DNA from: Drosophila persimilis
Taxonomy: Eukaryota > Arthropoda > Insecta > Diptera > Drosophilidae
Direction: 5' to 3'
Assembly (NCBI RefSeq): GCF_003286085.1
Contig: NW_020825343.1
Span: forward strand, 1,054,001-1,118,000
DNA: 64,000 nucleotides
The notes under the pieces are model-generated. The model saw only the letters and a program-made list of their open reading frames with translations, did no database searches and had not been told where the DNA came from. The position numbers and the translations under genes are program-made. Below, one piece after another: positions 37,551 to 50,065 of this stretch (the first letter of the stretch is position 1; every line of letters begins with the position of its first letter).

Positions 37551-38911
37551 CGGTCGGTAATTACGCAACTGCTTTTGGCCTTTTGTGAGCGCTTTCTTAG
37601 CCTGGTTTTGTGCTGCTGCCGTCTGCCTGTGCTGTCCGCTTTCTTTGGTGTTATCACAGTTACGATTATTTATTTAAGCAATTTTACTTTCGTTCGTCTG
37701 CTTCCTGTTTCCGATCTGCTGCTGCTGCTGCTGCTGGCCGCTCATTAGTTTCGCTTGTCACACAAACAAAGCCCAAGCAAAGCTCCTCTTCTGTCGGATG
37801 CAATCTGAAAAAGGGAAGAGAAGAGAAAAAAATGTTATATAATTGCTATAATTTGTTGTCGGCTATATAATAGTTGAAAGAACTCGATGGCTTCCCGTCT
37901 CCTTTTGCCACTGGCACTGCCTTCTGCCACTGCCTTCTGCCTGCCTTCTTTCGTGTTGCAATGTTTAAACGCATATAATTACATAAATTATGAACCGGTA
38001 TCTATGAGATACACATCCCCTCAAACAGCAGACAACACCACACCACAACAGGCAGACGGACAGACGGGCAGATGGACAGATGGACATTATAGTTGACGTC
38101 TCTCATGTCTATCTTGAGGTTCAATTTTCTTGCTTTTTACTGCTGTGGCTCTGGCTCTTCGTCGGCGAGTTCGTCAACATTTTCCTCGAAGCGTTAATTA
38201 GCCTGGTCACGCAGTTTTCCACAGAATGTACATGGGTATAGATAACTGTGTGTATGTTTGGTCGGAAGACCAAATTGCTGTGCCTCCAGTGAGCAGCGAC
38301 ATTCAAGTCGAGGAAGACACTTACATTTGGGGAAATATCCACAAGAGCCCATCACCATTTCCACCAAGTATCGAGGGAGTTTTAATAAAAAACTCTTTGC
38401 CAAAAAAAATCAACTGAAGGATTCCTTAGCTTGAAATCTGGCACCAGCAAACCGCTCCCTCGAGTTCCCATGTCTCCAGTCGACCATTACGCGGGGACAG
38501 AGTAGACGAGAGACGGGTAGAGATTCTCTCAGAGATTCCTTCCCTTTCGCCCATTTACAGTATTTGAATGACTAATTTCGCTGTGTGCCCCACCCCCAAC
38601 ACCACCACCACCACCAGCACCACCACCGTCTCTTGTATCTCTCACACGCAATTAGTGCGTGGCTTCTTGGTCAAAGCAAATCGAAGATAATTACAGCTTG
38701 TCATAATTTTAATGAAGAAGGTCGCTCAGAAGTGAACCCGAGTCAAGTCTGTGGTTCCCAGTCAAGTGAAGGGCGAGGCGAGGCGAGCCGAGGACTTGGA
38801 CTTGGACTCGGACTGGGACTCGGTCTTGGTATCGGTCTCGGCCTCTCAGGTCGGGGCCATGGGATTTATTGTATTAAATCGGTCGTGGCTTAGCCAAGTG
38901 GGGCCGGCGAC

Positions 38912-38934
38912 GGGTGCGGGTGCGGGTGCGGGGG
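38912..38934 (+). repeat. Canonical G-quadruplex motif (GGGTGC array)
   Basis: Four G runs (3, 3, 3 and 5 long) are separated by three TGC loops on the plus strand. Confidence 0.8.
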
Positions 38935-41900
38935 ACCACAAGCGCCGTCCCTCTGTAGCTTGTGTCCGTATCCGTGTCCGTGTCCGTGTCCGTCTCTGTC
39001 TCCGGCTAGCTCTCCGCCTTTGCCTTCGCCCTCGCTCTCGCCTTTGCCGCAGCTGTCTGCGCATATTTGGTGTGCGGTTACATTTGATTACATGCCAAAA
39101 GTGCTCGCCCCCCTCTCGCCACCCGCACGCCTCCTGGGCCACACCTCCTCCTTCCAGATCTCCTCCAGCCCTCCAGCCCCCCCACCCACACACACCCACA
39201 CCCACACCCACAGAAATCTTTAATTTGACGTCGGCGTTTTGGTAAATGTCAAATGCTTGGTAATTTGTTATAAATAGCCAACTTCCGCTAGCTACATTTT
39301 GTATCTGAATCTGTGTATCTGTATCTGTGTGTGTGTGTGTGTGTGTGCGTTGTGTACTTCATGGATACTGGAAATGTATTTGCGCTAATTCCGAGCGCTT
39401 AGTCGCGTGTTCAAAGTTGACAAAGGTCAACAAACGCCAGAGCAAACAGAGAAATTGAAAGGCCCACGGAAAGCGGAAAACGGAAAATGAATTTGTTGGA
39501 AAAACAGCTGGGCGGCACATCGAACACGTCACACCCTCTGAAAGATAGAGTATCTTTTGGCAATGCGATAAAAGATACAACAATCTGTGCCTAATGTTGA
39601 CCAATAAAAATAAACCTTAGGAAGTCCTTAAATATCTGAATGGCACGAGTATTGCCGCAACAAATGTATCTGGAAGATAGCAGTCAAAATATCTAGTAGA
39701 TTCCAATGGTTTATTTATAGGTGACTTTTATGCTCCACTTCCTTCCTTCCTTTCCATCTCTCTCTCTCTCTCTCTTGCTCTCTTGCGTTTGCTGTTATCA
39801 AAAATGTATCCGAAAGATACACAATAATAATAAGAACCCCCCGTCGCCGTTGGAGCGAAGGGAGCTTTACATGCTGTTGTTGTTTGTTGTTTGTTGTTTG
39901 TTGCTGCTGCTGCTGCTTCTGCGGATGTTGCTCTTACTGTTGTTGCTGTGGATGTTGTGGATGGCGCTGAGTGACGGCCGGCAACGTTAAATGACGTTGA
40001 TTATAATTATGCGGACTTGTACTTTGTGCTACACAGAGAGGGCCACGGGGCTACGGAGCTTCGACTGCCCTCTGTATCTGGTAGATACTGTTTTTGCTGC
40101 TGCTGCTGCTGCTGCTGCTGTTGTTGGTTATTATTATTGCTGTCGTCATCATCGTCGTAGCCTTCGATGTGCAGCCGAAGAGCTGCCGTTGATGGGGCGG
40201 TCAGATGAATGATGTCTCTTAAATACAGACCGAGGCCATAGCCCAAGCCCAAGTCCAAGCCCGAGCCCGAGCAAAGGCGAGGCCAATCGTCCTCATCATC
40301 ATGATTGTTGTTGCCTGTTGTCGTCGTCAGTAACAGCAGCAGCAGCAGCAGCCGTAAAATTCAAGCCAATTTAGCCTGAGGGGCAGGTCCGGCAGGTTCT
40401 CCTTTTTTTTTTTTGTTGCTGCCTTGCTCATTTTTGTTATTTTTGTAGCCTGGACTGGACTGGACTGCACAGCATGTTGCCCAAGACGACATTCATAAGT
40501 ACAAGTGCTTCTCAGTGGCTCCTTCAACACTGAAGACGAGAGCGTGAGGAGAGGAGCCTCGGAGGAATGGCATGCCTTCAGCAAAGCTAAACTTCAGCGT
40601 CTATCTCCCAGTACAGACATCCCTGTCTTTTATCCCTAGAACGTTTCGGTCTTCTTTCGGAGGGATCTTCGCTGTTCGCGTGAGTCGCACCTGAAGAATT
40701 TCGGTGGAGCATTCTTCCTTCCGCCTATCGATATGTCACGTTGCCATCTCTACGGAACCTTTTTCCGTTCTTGCGAGAGGGAGAGCGAGCACCACGGAGA
40801 CGGAGGACATTCATAAGTACAAGTGCTCTTGGGCCCCGGCTCGTATAATATTATTACTTGGCGAATTAACTACAACGAAAGGAAAACAAACACAAAACTT
40901 GAAGATTGCTCTGCCGCTTGCAACTGGCTCGAGACCTGGGCCTGAGCCTGGGCCTGGGTTTGGGTTTGGGTTTGGGTTCGGGGCCGCTAAAAGGCACGAA
41001 ATGGCTTCCGTAGACACATTAGTCGCTTTTACACAGAAACAGCCAGACCAGACAGAACACGGACAGAGGATGGTTCCCCAGTTCCCCCCACCGCGCCGAT
41101 GGTTGAGCGCAAAAAAGATGCAACTGAATGGGGCATATAAAAGGCCTTCCCAAGCGCCGCGGCACACACACAACAAGAGGCAAAAGAAGCGGAAAGAAAG
41201 AATGAAGCGAACAGAAAGGCACAGAGAAAAGCAGAGAAAAGAAAAAAATGAATACAAGTCAAAGACTTTGTCCAATGGTTTTCCATCATTGCACGATTTG
41301 TAGATGAGGCGCAAAGAGAGTGTGGCATGGATGGGGCAGGTACGGGGACGGGGACGGGGACAGGGACTGTGGCTGCTGCTGGTGCTGCTGCTGCTTCTGT
41401 ATCCCCCAGCCGACGACGGACAACGACATTGATGAGGATGTTTTTTGCTGGTGGCACAGTGGCACAAGCACTGGAACAGCAGTTGCTGCTTGGGGTTGGG
41501 ATGGGAATAGAAGAAGATCCCCATCTATTGAAAGGGAGAAGAACCATTTAAAGCTGTATCTGTATCTCATACGCAATTCATTCCAGCTTCTTTTTCTGAT
41601 TTCCGTTCTAATTGCAATATTTAGCCAATTCATTCACACTCTCTCTCTCTCTCTCTCTCTTTCTAACGGATCCATTCTGATCTGTGCGAAATATTTGTAT
41701 TCCTTTCACCTTCCATTGCTCGCTCTCTCTCTCTTGGGGGTAATCGATGGCTTTCACATTTTAATATCTCTCACCAAAATGGAATTCAATGAATCGATGC
41801 CCATGCCCCCCTCCACCCCATCCGACACTGCCTGGGCGATGTGTAATTAGTGAATTTTGGCACATTTCCATTCAATTCCCAGAGATACATACTTTCTAAT

Positions 41901-42420
41901 CCCATCCGAATCGCAGTGTTCAGAGTGCGGGCAATTTATATCGAGAGAGAGAGAGAGAGACTGGGGGACTCCCGGCGACCGCAATGTATGTTTTCATTTA
42001 GCAGATACAAGCTGCAAGTACACACACGGCGAGATGCTACCGTCATCAGCAGCATCATCATCGTCACCATCATCATCGTGCTCATCGAAGATGCTTCATC
42101 ATGTGGCAGCAGCAACGCAGAGAGCCAACAACAGCAACAGCAGCAGCACTCAGCCTGCTCTGCGGTTTACTGCCGCTTGATTATAAATGTACTCGTAGTA
42201 CCAGGCGACTTGTATGACATGTAAGTTGCTGGATACCCGTGCATCCGTGTGCCCCACGTTGCATGTGTGTGGTTGTCACTGCACCTGTCATCCTCTCGCT
42301 CTCTGTGGCAAAAATTGCCAGAGCCAGAGGGGCACAAAATTATTATTTATCTTCGGCAGCGGCAACGGCAACGGCAACGGCAGCAAGGTCTTTCAGCTCC
42401 GACTTCCAACTGGGGAATTC

Positions 42421-42478
42421 AGGGATATATATATACAAGTATACATACATATATATGTACGTATGTATATATATCCCT
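42421..42478. other. 58-bp near-palindrome, AT-rich hairpin
   Basis: The left arm begins AGGGATATATATA and the right arm ends TATATATATCCCT; the interior TACATAC...GTATGTA continues the pairing with small mismatches around a central ATATATAT. It can form a cruciform in DNA or a hairpin in RNA on either strand. Confidence 0.75.
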
Positions 42479-42520
42479 GGGTCCCCACTAATTACTGCAC
42501 ATCATTTGCTTACTCGAGTG

Positions 42521-42551
<31 letters not shown>

Positions 42552-44032
42552 CGACCCCTGTCTCCAGTCTCCTGTCTCCAGTCCCCATCTTCTTCTGCCG
42601 CCTTGCAGATTTAATTGAGTAAAAAAATTGACTAATTAGAGTGAGTCCAAAGCACTTGGCCCGGCTACTTGCCGCAAGCGCATGGCCCCTGAACACGGGG
42701 GGAAAAAAATTATATATAAAACAAGTCTGGGACTGGGCTTTGGCTTTGGCTTTGGCTTTGGCTTCAGCCTGGGACTACCTGTTCTCATTTATTAAGGCCT
42801 GGTCAAGAGCGGTTTGAATCAAAACTGCGCCCGACTCGCGACTCAACCCCATCCACATCCCCATACCCATCCCAAGGTTCCTCCTTGCCGTCGTCGTCCG
42901 TCGTCCGTCGTCCATCGTGTGTCGTCTTCGTATTTAATGATCATTAAACAAGCTGGCAGCCAATTGCACTAAAAGCTGCAGGCTACTGCAAGGAGGAGTG
43001 GCTGTGCCTGTGCCCCAGCACCAGGCCCAGACGCCGCACAGTGGGCTGGGATGGCAGGTGTTGAAAAGATACATACATATCTTCAGAAATAAGTGCACGA
43101 AAGGCATCCTCTATCATATAGTAGTAGTATTTCTGTGATGGAATAAAACTCTTTATTCTTAGCCACTTTTAGCCCCGATCCATACCACTGTGCCGCTATC
43201 GGGCTCTCTTTGGCTGATGAAAACTATTAGAGAAGGCTGCTGTGGAAGGGGCAGAGTGGCAGAGAGGCAGAGAGGCAGAGGCGGAGGCTGAAGGCATCCA
43301 AGAGCTGCAAAGTGGCTGCCTTTTTGTAAATTGCACCGACATTCCAGGCAGTTCTTGTCCTCTACTGTCGGCTCTCCTGTTCGGTGTCCTGTCCTTTGCG
43401 CGCAATTTAAATAATCATAAAAAATAATAATTCGTTCTATTGGATGCATCCCATCTCCCTTTGCTGCCATCGCTGCCATTGCTGCCTGTTGATTATTATA
43501 GCCTGGGTAATATCTTTTGCTCGTTAGCAATTTTCGTTTCAAATAAATAGTAATTAGTGTGCCAAAAAGAGTTTGTTCTCTTTGGGATGCCAGTAGCAAG
43601 TGGCCAGTAGCCAGTAGCCACACCTCCACCCGTCCACCCGTCCACCCGTCCTCCTCTTGAATTTCCCTCCTCCCACCTGGAAAAACTATTGCACAAAGCA
43701 CTCTTTCAGCACTTTGCTGACGTTCCTCTGTTTTGGGCACTTTTATTTGACATTTTTCATTAAACACGAAATGAAAAAGGTTTTCTTCTGCTGGAGGTGG
43801 CATGCGGGGCGACATGGGGGTGTGGCAAGGGGTACTGTCGGCCTCAGAGTTGCGTTGACATAACATTTTTGTATAGTTGCTCAACCCCCCTGCCCACTGC
43901 CCCCTACCCACGCCCAAACTCCTCCTCCTCCTTCTCCTGAACCTCTCAACCGCTTTGGCATGAAAGTTTGAAGGCATCTGGGGAAATATGTCAGCCTTGT
44001 TTAAGTTTTTAACATTTTCGACTGGGCAGAAA

Positions 44033-44033
<1 letters not shown>

Positions 44034-44064
<31 letters not shown>
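44034..44064. repeat. (GCA)n triplet repeat
   Basis: About ten GCA units. On the minus strand it would encode the poly-Leu start of an unsupported frame. Confidence 0.85.
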
Positions 44065-44065
<1 letters not shown>

Positions 44066-45972
44066 GGAGTGGGGTTGGGGAGCTGAAGCAATGGGGGGCG
44101 GATTGCTATTTACTCTAGCATAATTGGCTTGTCGGCATAGTTATAGAAAAGTTCTACTTTGGGTGCAATTGGATTAAATGAATGGATATATAAACACACC
44201 CGGAGATAGATAGATACACTCTCTCTCCATAAAGATACATGCAGATGGTAGATGGAAGACGCAAAAGTTTGAGCAGCTCTTTTGCCTAACGAAAGGCAAA
44301 CAAAGAGTACAACTTTTGCCGCTTAACGGGAAAGATATATCACCAGATCATTAGAGATGCAGATACAATTCACACAAAAGTTTCAGACATCATTTAGCTG
44401 GGAAATCTTTAAAAGATATCGATCTTAGCTCTCCCATCAGACGTTAATATATCTATCATAAGCCCTGAACCTATCGCCCTTAGTCAATGGATGATTGATG
44501 GGAGGGAAAAGGCTCTCTGCAGGTCAACGAGGGGTTAATTTGGCAACTCCTTGGGGTGTCCGTGTGTATCCTCTCTCCCTCTCTCTCTTGGCTCTGGATA
44601 TTCTTTAGCATGGGAGCCATCCTATCTTCGTTTGAAATTGGGTGCAATATCTCCTTGGTCTCTGGGACTGGCTCTTTAAGCTTGGTTTACTTTTGGCCTT
44701 GTTTGCTTTTGTTAGCCTGGCCAAATGGGATGCACAAATATCTGGAGAAAGCTTCAAGCTGCTGCTCCCCCTTGCCCACTCCCCATTCCCCATTCCCCTT
44801 CTCTGCCGGTTGTGTGTCATCTTTTTGGCTTATCAGCTGCGCATCATAAAATTTGCCTCTTGCTCGCTCATCTCCGTCTCTCTTTGCCCTGCTCCCCTCT
44901 CTTTGGTGGCTCTTCTAGCTTTTCCTCATTTCTGCAATTGGAAAACTCCATTCACTTTTTCCGCCAGCTCTCTTGCCCCCCACTCCCTCTCCCTCTCACT
45001 CTCCCCCCTGTTGCTGTTGGAGCATCATCTTCTTCTCCTCCTGCTGCTGCTGTTGCTCTATTCCCAGCCGAAAACTTTCTTTTGTTTCTGTCTAAAAGTC
45101 GGGACCCCTTTACAGAGCTATCTCTGTCTCTATCTCCCTCTCTCTTTCGCACTGCTCACTATTTGTAGTTGTTTGTTTGTGTGTGTTTTTTTCTCTTTTT
45201 TTTCGTTTGGACCAACAGCAAGTGAATTTTCTCATTTTGCACTTGATATTGTTGCCGCTTTTTGCAGGCTCTGCCTCTGCCTCTGCCTGGGAAATGCCTT
45301 TGCCTCTGCCTTTAGCTGTTGCCTTGTTTTTTAACTTATTTCCACAGTACTCTACACCCCCCCGTTTGGCGCCCACACCCACCCAACCCCGCTCTTCTGC
45401 ACCGTTCAGTGTCTGCGTGTTGCTGCCTTTTGCATCATTTTTTGAAGGTAGGAAATTTAATCTCAAAGTCGTCATCGTCAACGCCGCTATCGTCGTCGTC
45501 GTCGTCGTCGTCCTCGTCCTCGTCGTCGTCGTTGTCCTGTACCTCCTGTAGTCCTTGTCACCGAAAATATTTAATTAATTTTTCGAATTTTAATTAAAAA
45601 CTTTTCCGTTGCGTTACGTCATCAGGCGCTGCATCCGCAGATCGCCCCACCCCGCCACCCCCCCGTACGGAGGCGTCTTCTAGGCCGCTACTTGGTTACT
45701 TTTTACCATTTTATTGGTTTAAGTAGCAGCCAAAACGAAGAATATTTGTTACCCAGGTGAAACCGAAGACAACAACTCTTCTGCCTCCGCCCCACCTCCG
45801 CCCACTCGCTGGGCCATCAATCAATTTGCTAAAGAGCCAGAGAGGAGCACAGAGCAGCGGCTGGGGCAGGGCAGGGGGCAGTCCCCACCAAAAGTCCATT
45901 CCAATAAACATAAAGCAAACACTTAATTGTCTGTCAGCGTTAACAAACCGACAACACAAATATCATATGACC

Positions 45973-46030
45973 AGAGAGAGAGAGAGAGAAGGAGGGAGGG
46001 AGGGAGGGAGGGAGGGAGGGAGGGAGGGAG
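45973..46030 (+). repeat. (GA)n followed by (GGGA)10 purine tract
   Basis: About eight GA units (45973-45989) pass into about ten GGGA units (45991-46030), a purine-only strand of nearly 60 bases. Confidence 0.85.
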
Positions 46031-47330
46031 TGAGGAGTCCCTTCTGGTCCCTTCTCGTCTCTCCCTTTGGTTGTTCCATAAGCAGACAGACACACACATA
46101 TATCACCTGCTGCGCACAGATATGTATGTTTTTTTTTGTGTTTCCACAAAACTTGTAAGAGATGCCAACTGGCTGATAGGCCCAGACTCTCGTATTCCAA
46201 AACCAAAACCAAAGCAAAAGCAAAAGCAAAACTCTCCTGGCATGGCATGCATTTTGTTGTTATCTGTGACAAAGATCTCTTGGCCATTAAATTAACACTT
46301 AATGACTTGTGTGTGCGTGTGTGTGCGCCTGTGTGTGCGCCTGTGTGTGTGTGTGTAGGTGCGCGTCAGAGATGACTAAAGGAAAAACGAAGAAAACGAC
46401 GACGAAGACCACTCTCTGCAGCAGCCACACATCATTAAGAGACAGCAGGGAGGCGGTACCCAGGGCTTTCGTTACTTCTGCTGGATGCTGCTGCCTCTGC
46501 CGCTGCCCCTCTTTGATACTCTACAAAAGGTTCGGGGCATGCCGCCTGATGACTTTGTTAGCCCTTCGCCTGAATAGAGAGTTGGCCCTAAGAATGGCAC
46601 AAAAGGCCCAAAGGATCCGCACAAAAGATGCCTGTCTATGGGAACACACCTTGCCCTGCCTTGCCAGAGCAGGTCTTTTGTTGCACGTTTCGGTTATCAT
46701 CATGAAAAATGGAATTATGGAGAAAGGAAATGGATTAAATGCGAGCAAGAATATAGTCACAGATCTGATGGGACTGCTGACTGCTCTTTTATCGTGTCTT
46801 CCAAAAATTGTTTCTTCAAAAAGGAAAGAAAATTAAGTGAAATCTACAACGGATGCGAGTTTGTATGAAGATAATCAATTTCCAAAATGGGGGATTACCA
46901 TTATAGCTGGTGTTGTGGGTGTAGGTCTTTGAGAATTGTCCAAAAATTAATTCCCATATTCCACATATAAGAATTTATGGAATTATAGCCAACTCCATCT
47001 CCCTCTGTGGTATTCCAACTGATCCTTCGTCTGATTTATTGCCAGCAACAGCAATCAGCAACCAATCCCCATCAGAAATTGAAATCCTAGAGCTTAGTTC
47101 TCGGATTTCTCCGCCACACAGAAAGACAGAGAGCGAGAGAGAGAGAGAGGGAGAGTATCGGAGCTTCGTTGTCTTTGATCGGTTCAGGGGTTGGGGGAGG
47201 AGGGGCGAATATCTTTCTGATTCCATCTCATTTGTATCTACATCTCATCCGGAGTACGGAGTAGTATCTTGTTTGCAGCCATAAGTTCTCAAATTGTTTT
47301 TAGACTGACAAAATAAATGATGACAGGCGG

Positions 47331-47355
47331 CACGGCACGGCACGGCCCGGCACGG
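47331..47355. repeat. (CACGG)5 pentanucleotide array
   Basis: Five units, the fourth reading CCCGG. Confidence 0.85.
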
Positions 47356-48909
47356 CGGCTTTATCGCTCTCCTCTCCCCATGCTCCTAAGTTGTTCTAAT
47401 TTTTTGTTCGCTCGTTCCCCACGAGATCTCTTTAATAGAGCGGGAGGGGGGGTGATGGTTACATGCTTATATGTTAGATGAATAGATAAATATGTTTTGG
47501 GACATACTTGGAAATGGCGTTTCAGAGAAGCATTCGATGGGCGATCGCCACGGAGTGGGGGCTGTTGGGGCTGTTGGGGCGGCTGGGGGACGGGCAGTCG
47601 TGTGGGCAGAAGTGGAACAAAATTTTATGTTTCTCACTTAATTTGTTATTGTCGCCTGGGAATGGGCGAGAGAGAACTAACAAACAAATTTCCTGCCATT
47701 ACAAATGTTCTTCTTTGTTGGACTTTTAAATATTTTTATGATTATTTAAATGTGATGTGCGGTGTATGTGTGTGAGTGTGTGAGTGTGTGTGTGTGTGTG
47801 TTTGTTGGGGAATTAATTAATCGCTAAGGAATGTGGCAAGTGTGGCATAAACACAAAATCGTAGGTATTTCATCTCGAATCAAAGGAGCCACACCGCAGG
47901 GGAGGGGAGGCAGACATGCGGGTGGTGAGAAATTTATTGCATAATTGAGCAGGACGAAAACCCTGTGGAAGGTCCGCCCCGGTGTCTGGTTTGCTTTACA
48001 GCCGCCTGGGATATGGAAGATCCTTCACCTGGGCTTCGCTTCCGATATTCCGATATTTATGGGCCTGTGGCAAGCCTCAAAACGGAAGAGGGGGACGGCG
48101 GACTGGGGTATGCGTGCGACGTGCTTTCGTTTTGTTTAATTAAGTAGCATAACAGTAAACAAATTAATTTCAATATTAACAAAGAAGATTATTGGAAAAT
48201 CTCTCTCGCATTATTTACAATGTTGAATGACAAAACAAATAAATTATTAATTTTCCGAAAGAGCACAGAGCCCAGCGTTGCACATGCCACAGTCTCTCTC
48301 CATGACAATGCAGAATATTAACGTCTGTGAGGGAGGGAGGGAAAGAGGGAGTGTGGGTGGGGGGGTGGTTTTGGCCGGGTAGGGAATGTGCACAAAGCAC
48401 TCATTTGAGTGTAAACATTTTGTATGATTACAACTTCGGTTACCGTTTTAATTGTCCATGCCACAAGGCTGTCGAGGAGCAACCACCCAAGCAATTCCGC
48501 CCACTCATCCATCCATCTATCCATCCCATCGCACAACCACCCACCCACCCCTACTGCAAGGCATTTTCCTCAATGTCATGCTCTGCCACAGGAGACGGGG
48601 ACTGGGGGACTGAAGGGAGCGAACCACGTCTGAATGGGGGAAATGTAGCTTGAAAACTGTGGCCTTTGTCGGCGTGGAGCTAAACTTGGCTTAGCCAATA
48701 TGACAACATCTGGGAGAGAGCAGTGCGGAGAGGGCGGGTAGCGGGTAGCGGGTGGCAGGAGTAGGGTCCTCGTCCTCCCAAGGGTACGCTTTGCCTGATG
48801 ATGGAAAAGCAAGTCACTTGTTGAAAGGGTTGCAAAATAATGAAACAATTGCTAACAGGGATTAAATGAGCGAGAAGACCGGCGAGAGAGTGCAGGGGCA
48901 GGCATAATT

Positions 48910-48948
48910 GCCTTTGCCTTTGCCTTTGCCTTTGCCTTTGCCTTTGCC
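48910..48948. repeat. (GCCTTT)6 hexanucleotide array
   Basis: Six perfect GCCTTT units plus GCC. Confidence 0.9.
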
Positions 48949-50030
48949 ACTCCCCATCGATTGAGGAGAAGGCTATGTTTGTGGCAGAATTAAAAGATAA
49001 TTTTAAAGTCCCGATAAAACTCTACTAAATCCATGAGGAGACGCCCCTCAAGATGTCTATTCAAACATTTACTCTTCACTTAGCCGCCTGCAGATGCTCC
49101 CCATAGATTCTCCCTCGACTTGAGCCATTTTTCAAGCACCTTTGCCCCCCCCTTTGCCTTCATACAGCATGCCATACCATTCATAAATGGCCTGATCTCT
49201 TGTCATCATATGCTTGAACCTCTCTCTGGCTCGGGCTCTGGCTCTGGCATCCTCGAAGACATTTTGCAAGACTTCAGAAGAGCTCTTGTTCCTCTTGACC
49301 TTGCCGCCCTCGCCCTCTCTGTGTGTGGGTCACCTTCTCGACTGCTGCTGACATGAGACATGGGAGGGGGCTGAAAAAGTGCTTGGCAAACAATTAATAA
49401 AGCTCAATGTCGGTTAAGTCCTTGTAATAAACCAAAAACCTTAAGCTAGACAATTAAAGCCCAAAGCCCTGTGGATCGCTTTCGAATGGGGGCTGTCAAA
49501 GCCAGTGACGAGATATTGAACACACACAGACACAGACACACAGGCACACAGACACACGGACAGAGATAAAGAGAGAGTGAATCAGGATAGTCCTCTCTCT
49601 CTGTCTATATAGAGCGGAAATCTTTGGCTCATTTAAAAAATTAACTTGCAAGCACTACCGCGTCCCACTGCCCCCTTCCGTACCTTTGCCTGGTGGCAGA
49701 CACAAAAGCGATTTATTGGCCACGCAAGATAAATGGGAAAATGTTTACAGTTTCCCCGCGACCACTGCTTTTACCTCCCTCCCCCCTCCCCCCCCTGCCA
49801 CTCCTCTTTTGCGGAAAACGAAATGTAAGCATTTTCCGTTAAGGTTTTTCTTCTTGTTTTTTTTTTTTTTTGGTCGAAAAACTTTCGGCAGGTTTTTGGT
49901 TCTTTTACTCTCGTTTTTTGTTGTTGCTACACATGCGATAAAAATTGCTCAAATAAACTGGGGAAAACTGATGGAAAGGACAGCACCAGGAGAGCCAGGA
50001 GAACCAGGAAGGCGGGGTGGGGGGTGTCCA

Positions 50031-50065
50031 GGGCAGGGCAGGGCAGGGCAGGGCAGGGCAGGGCA
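50031..50065 (+). repeat. (GGGCA)7 array, G-quadruplex motif
   Basis: Seven perfect GGGCA units give seven G runs with 2-base loops. Confidence 0.9.

Noticed and set aside
37832-37876. TATATAG/TATATAA words upstream of the first exon as a core promoter
   Set aside because: AT-rich context makes such words common and no initiator at the right spacing was clear, so I did not annotate a promoter.
44642-45334. 230-codon plus-strand open frame
   Set aside because: Composed of Leu, Ser and Cys from pyrimidine-rich repeats; overlapping open frames in other phases show compositional bias, not coding.
46309-46868. 175- and 76-codon plus-strand frames
   Set aside because: The first starts in a (GT)n repeat (Cys/Val run); neither resembles a known family.
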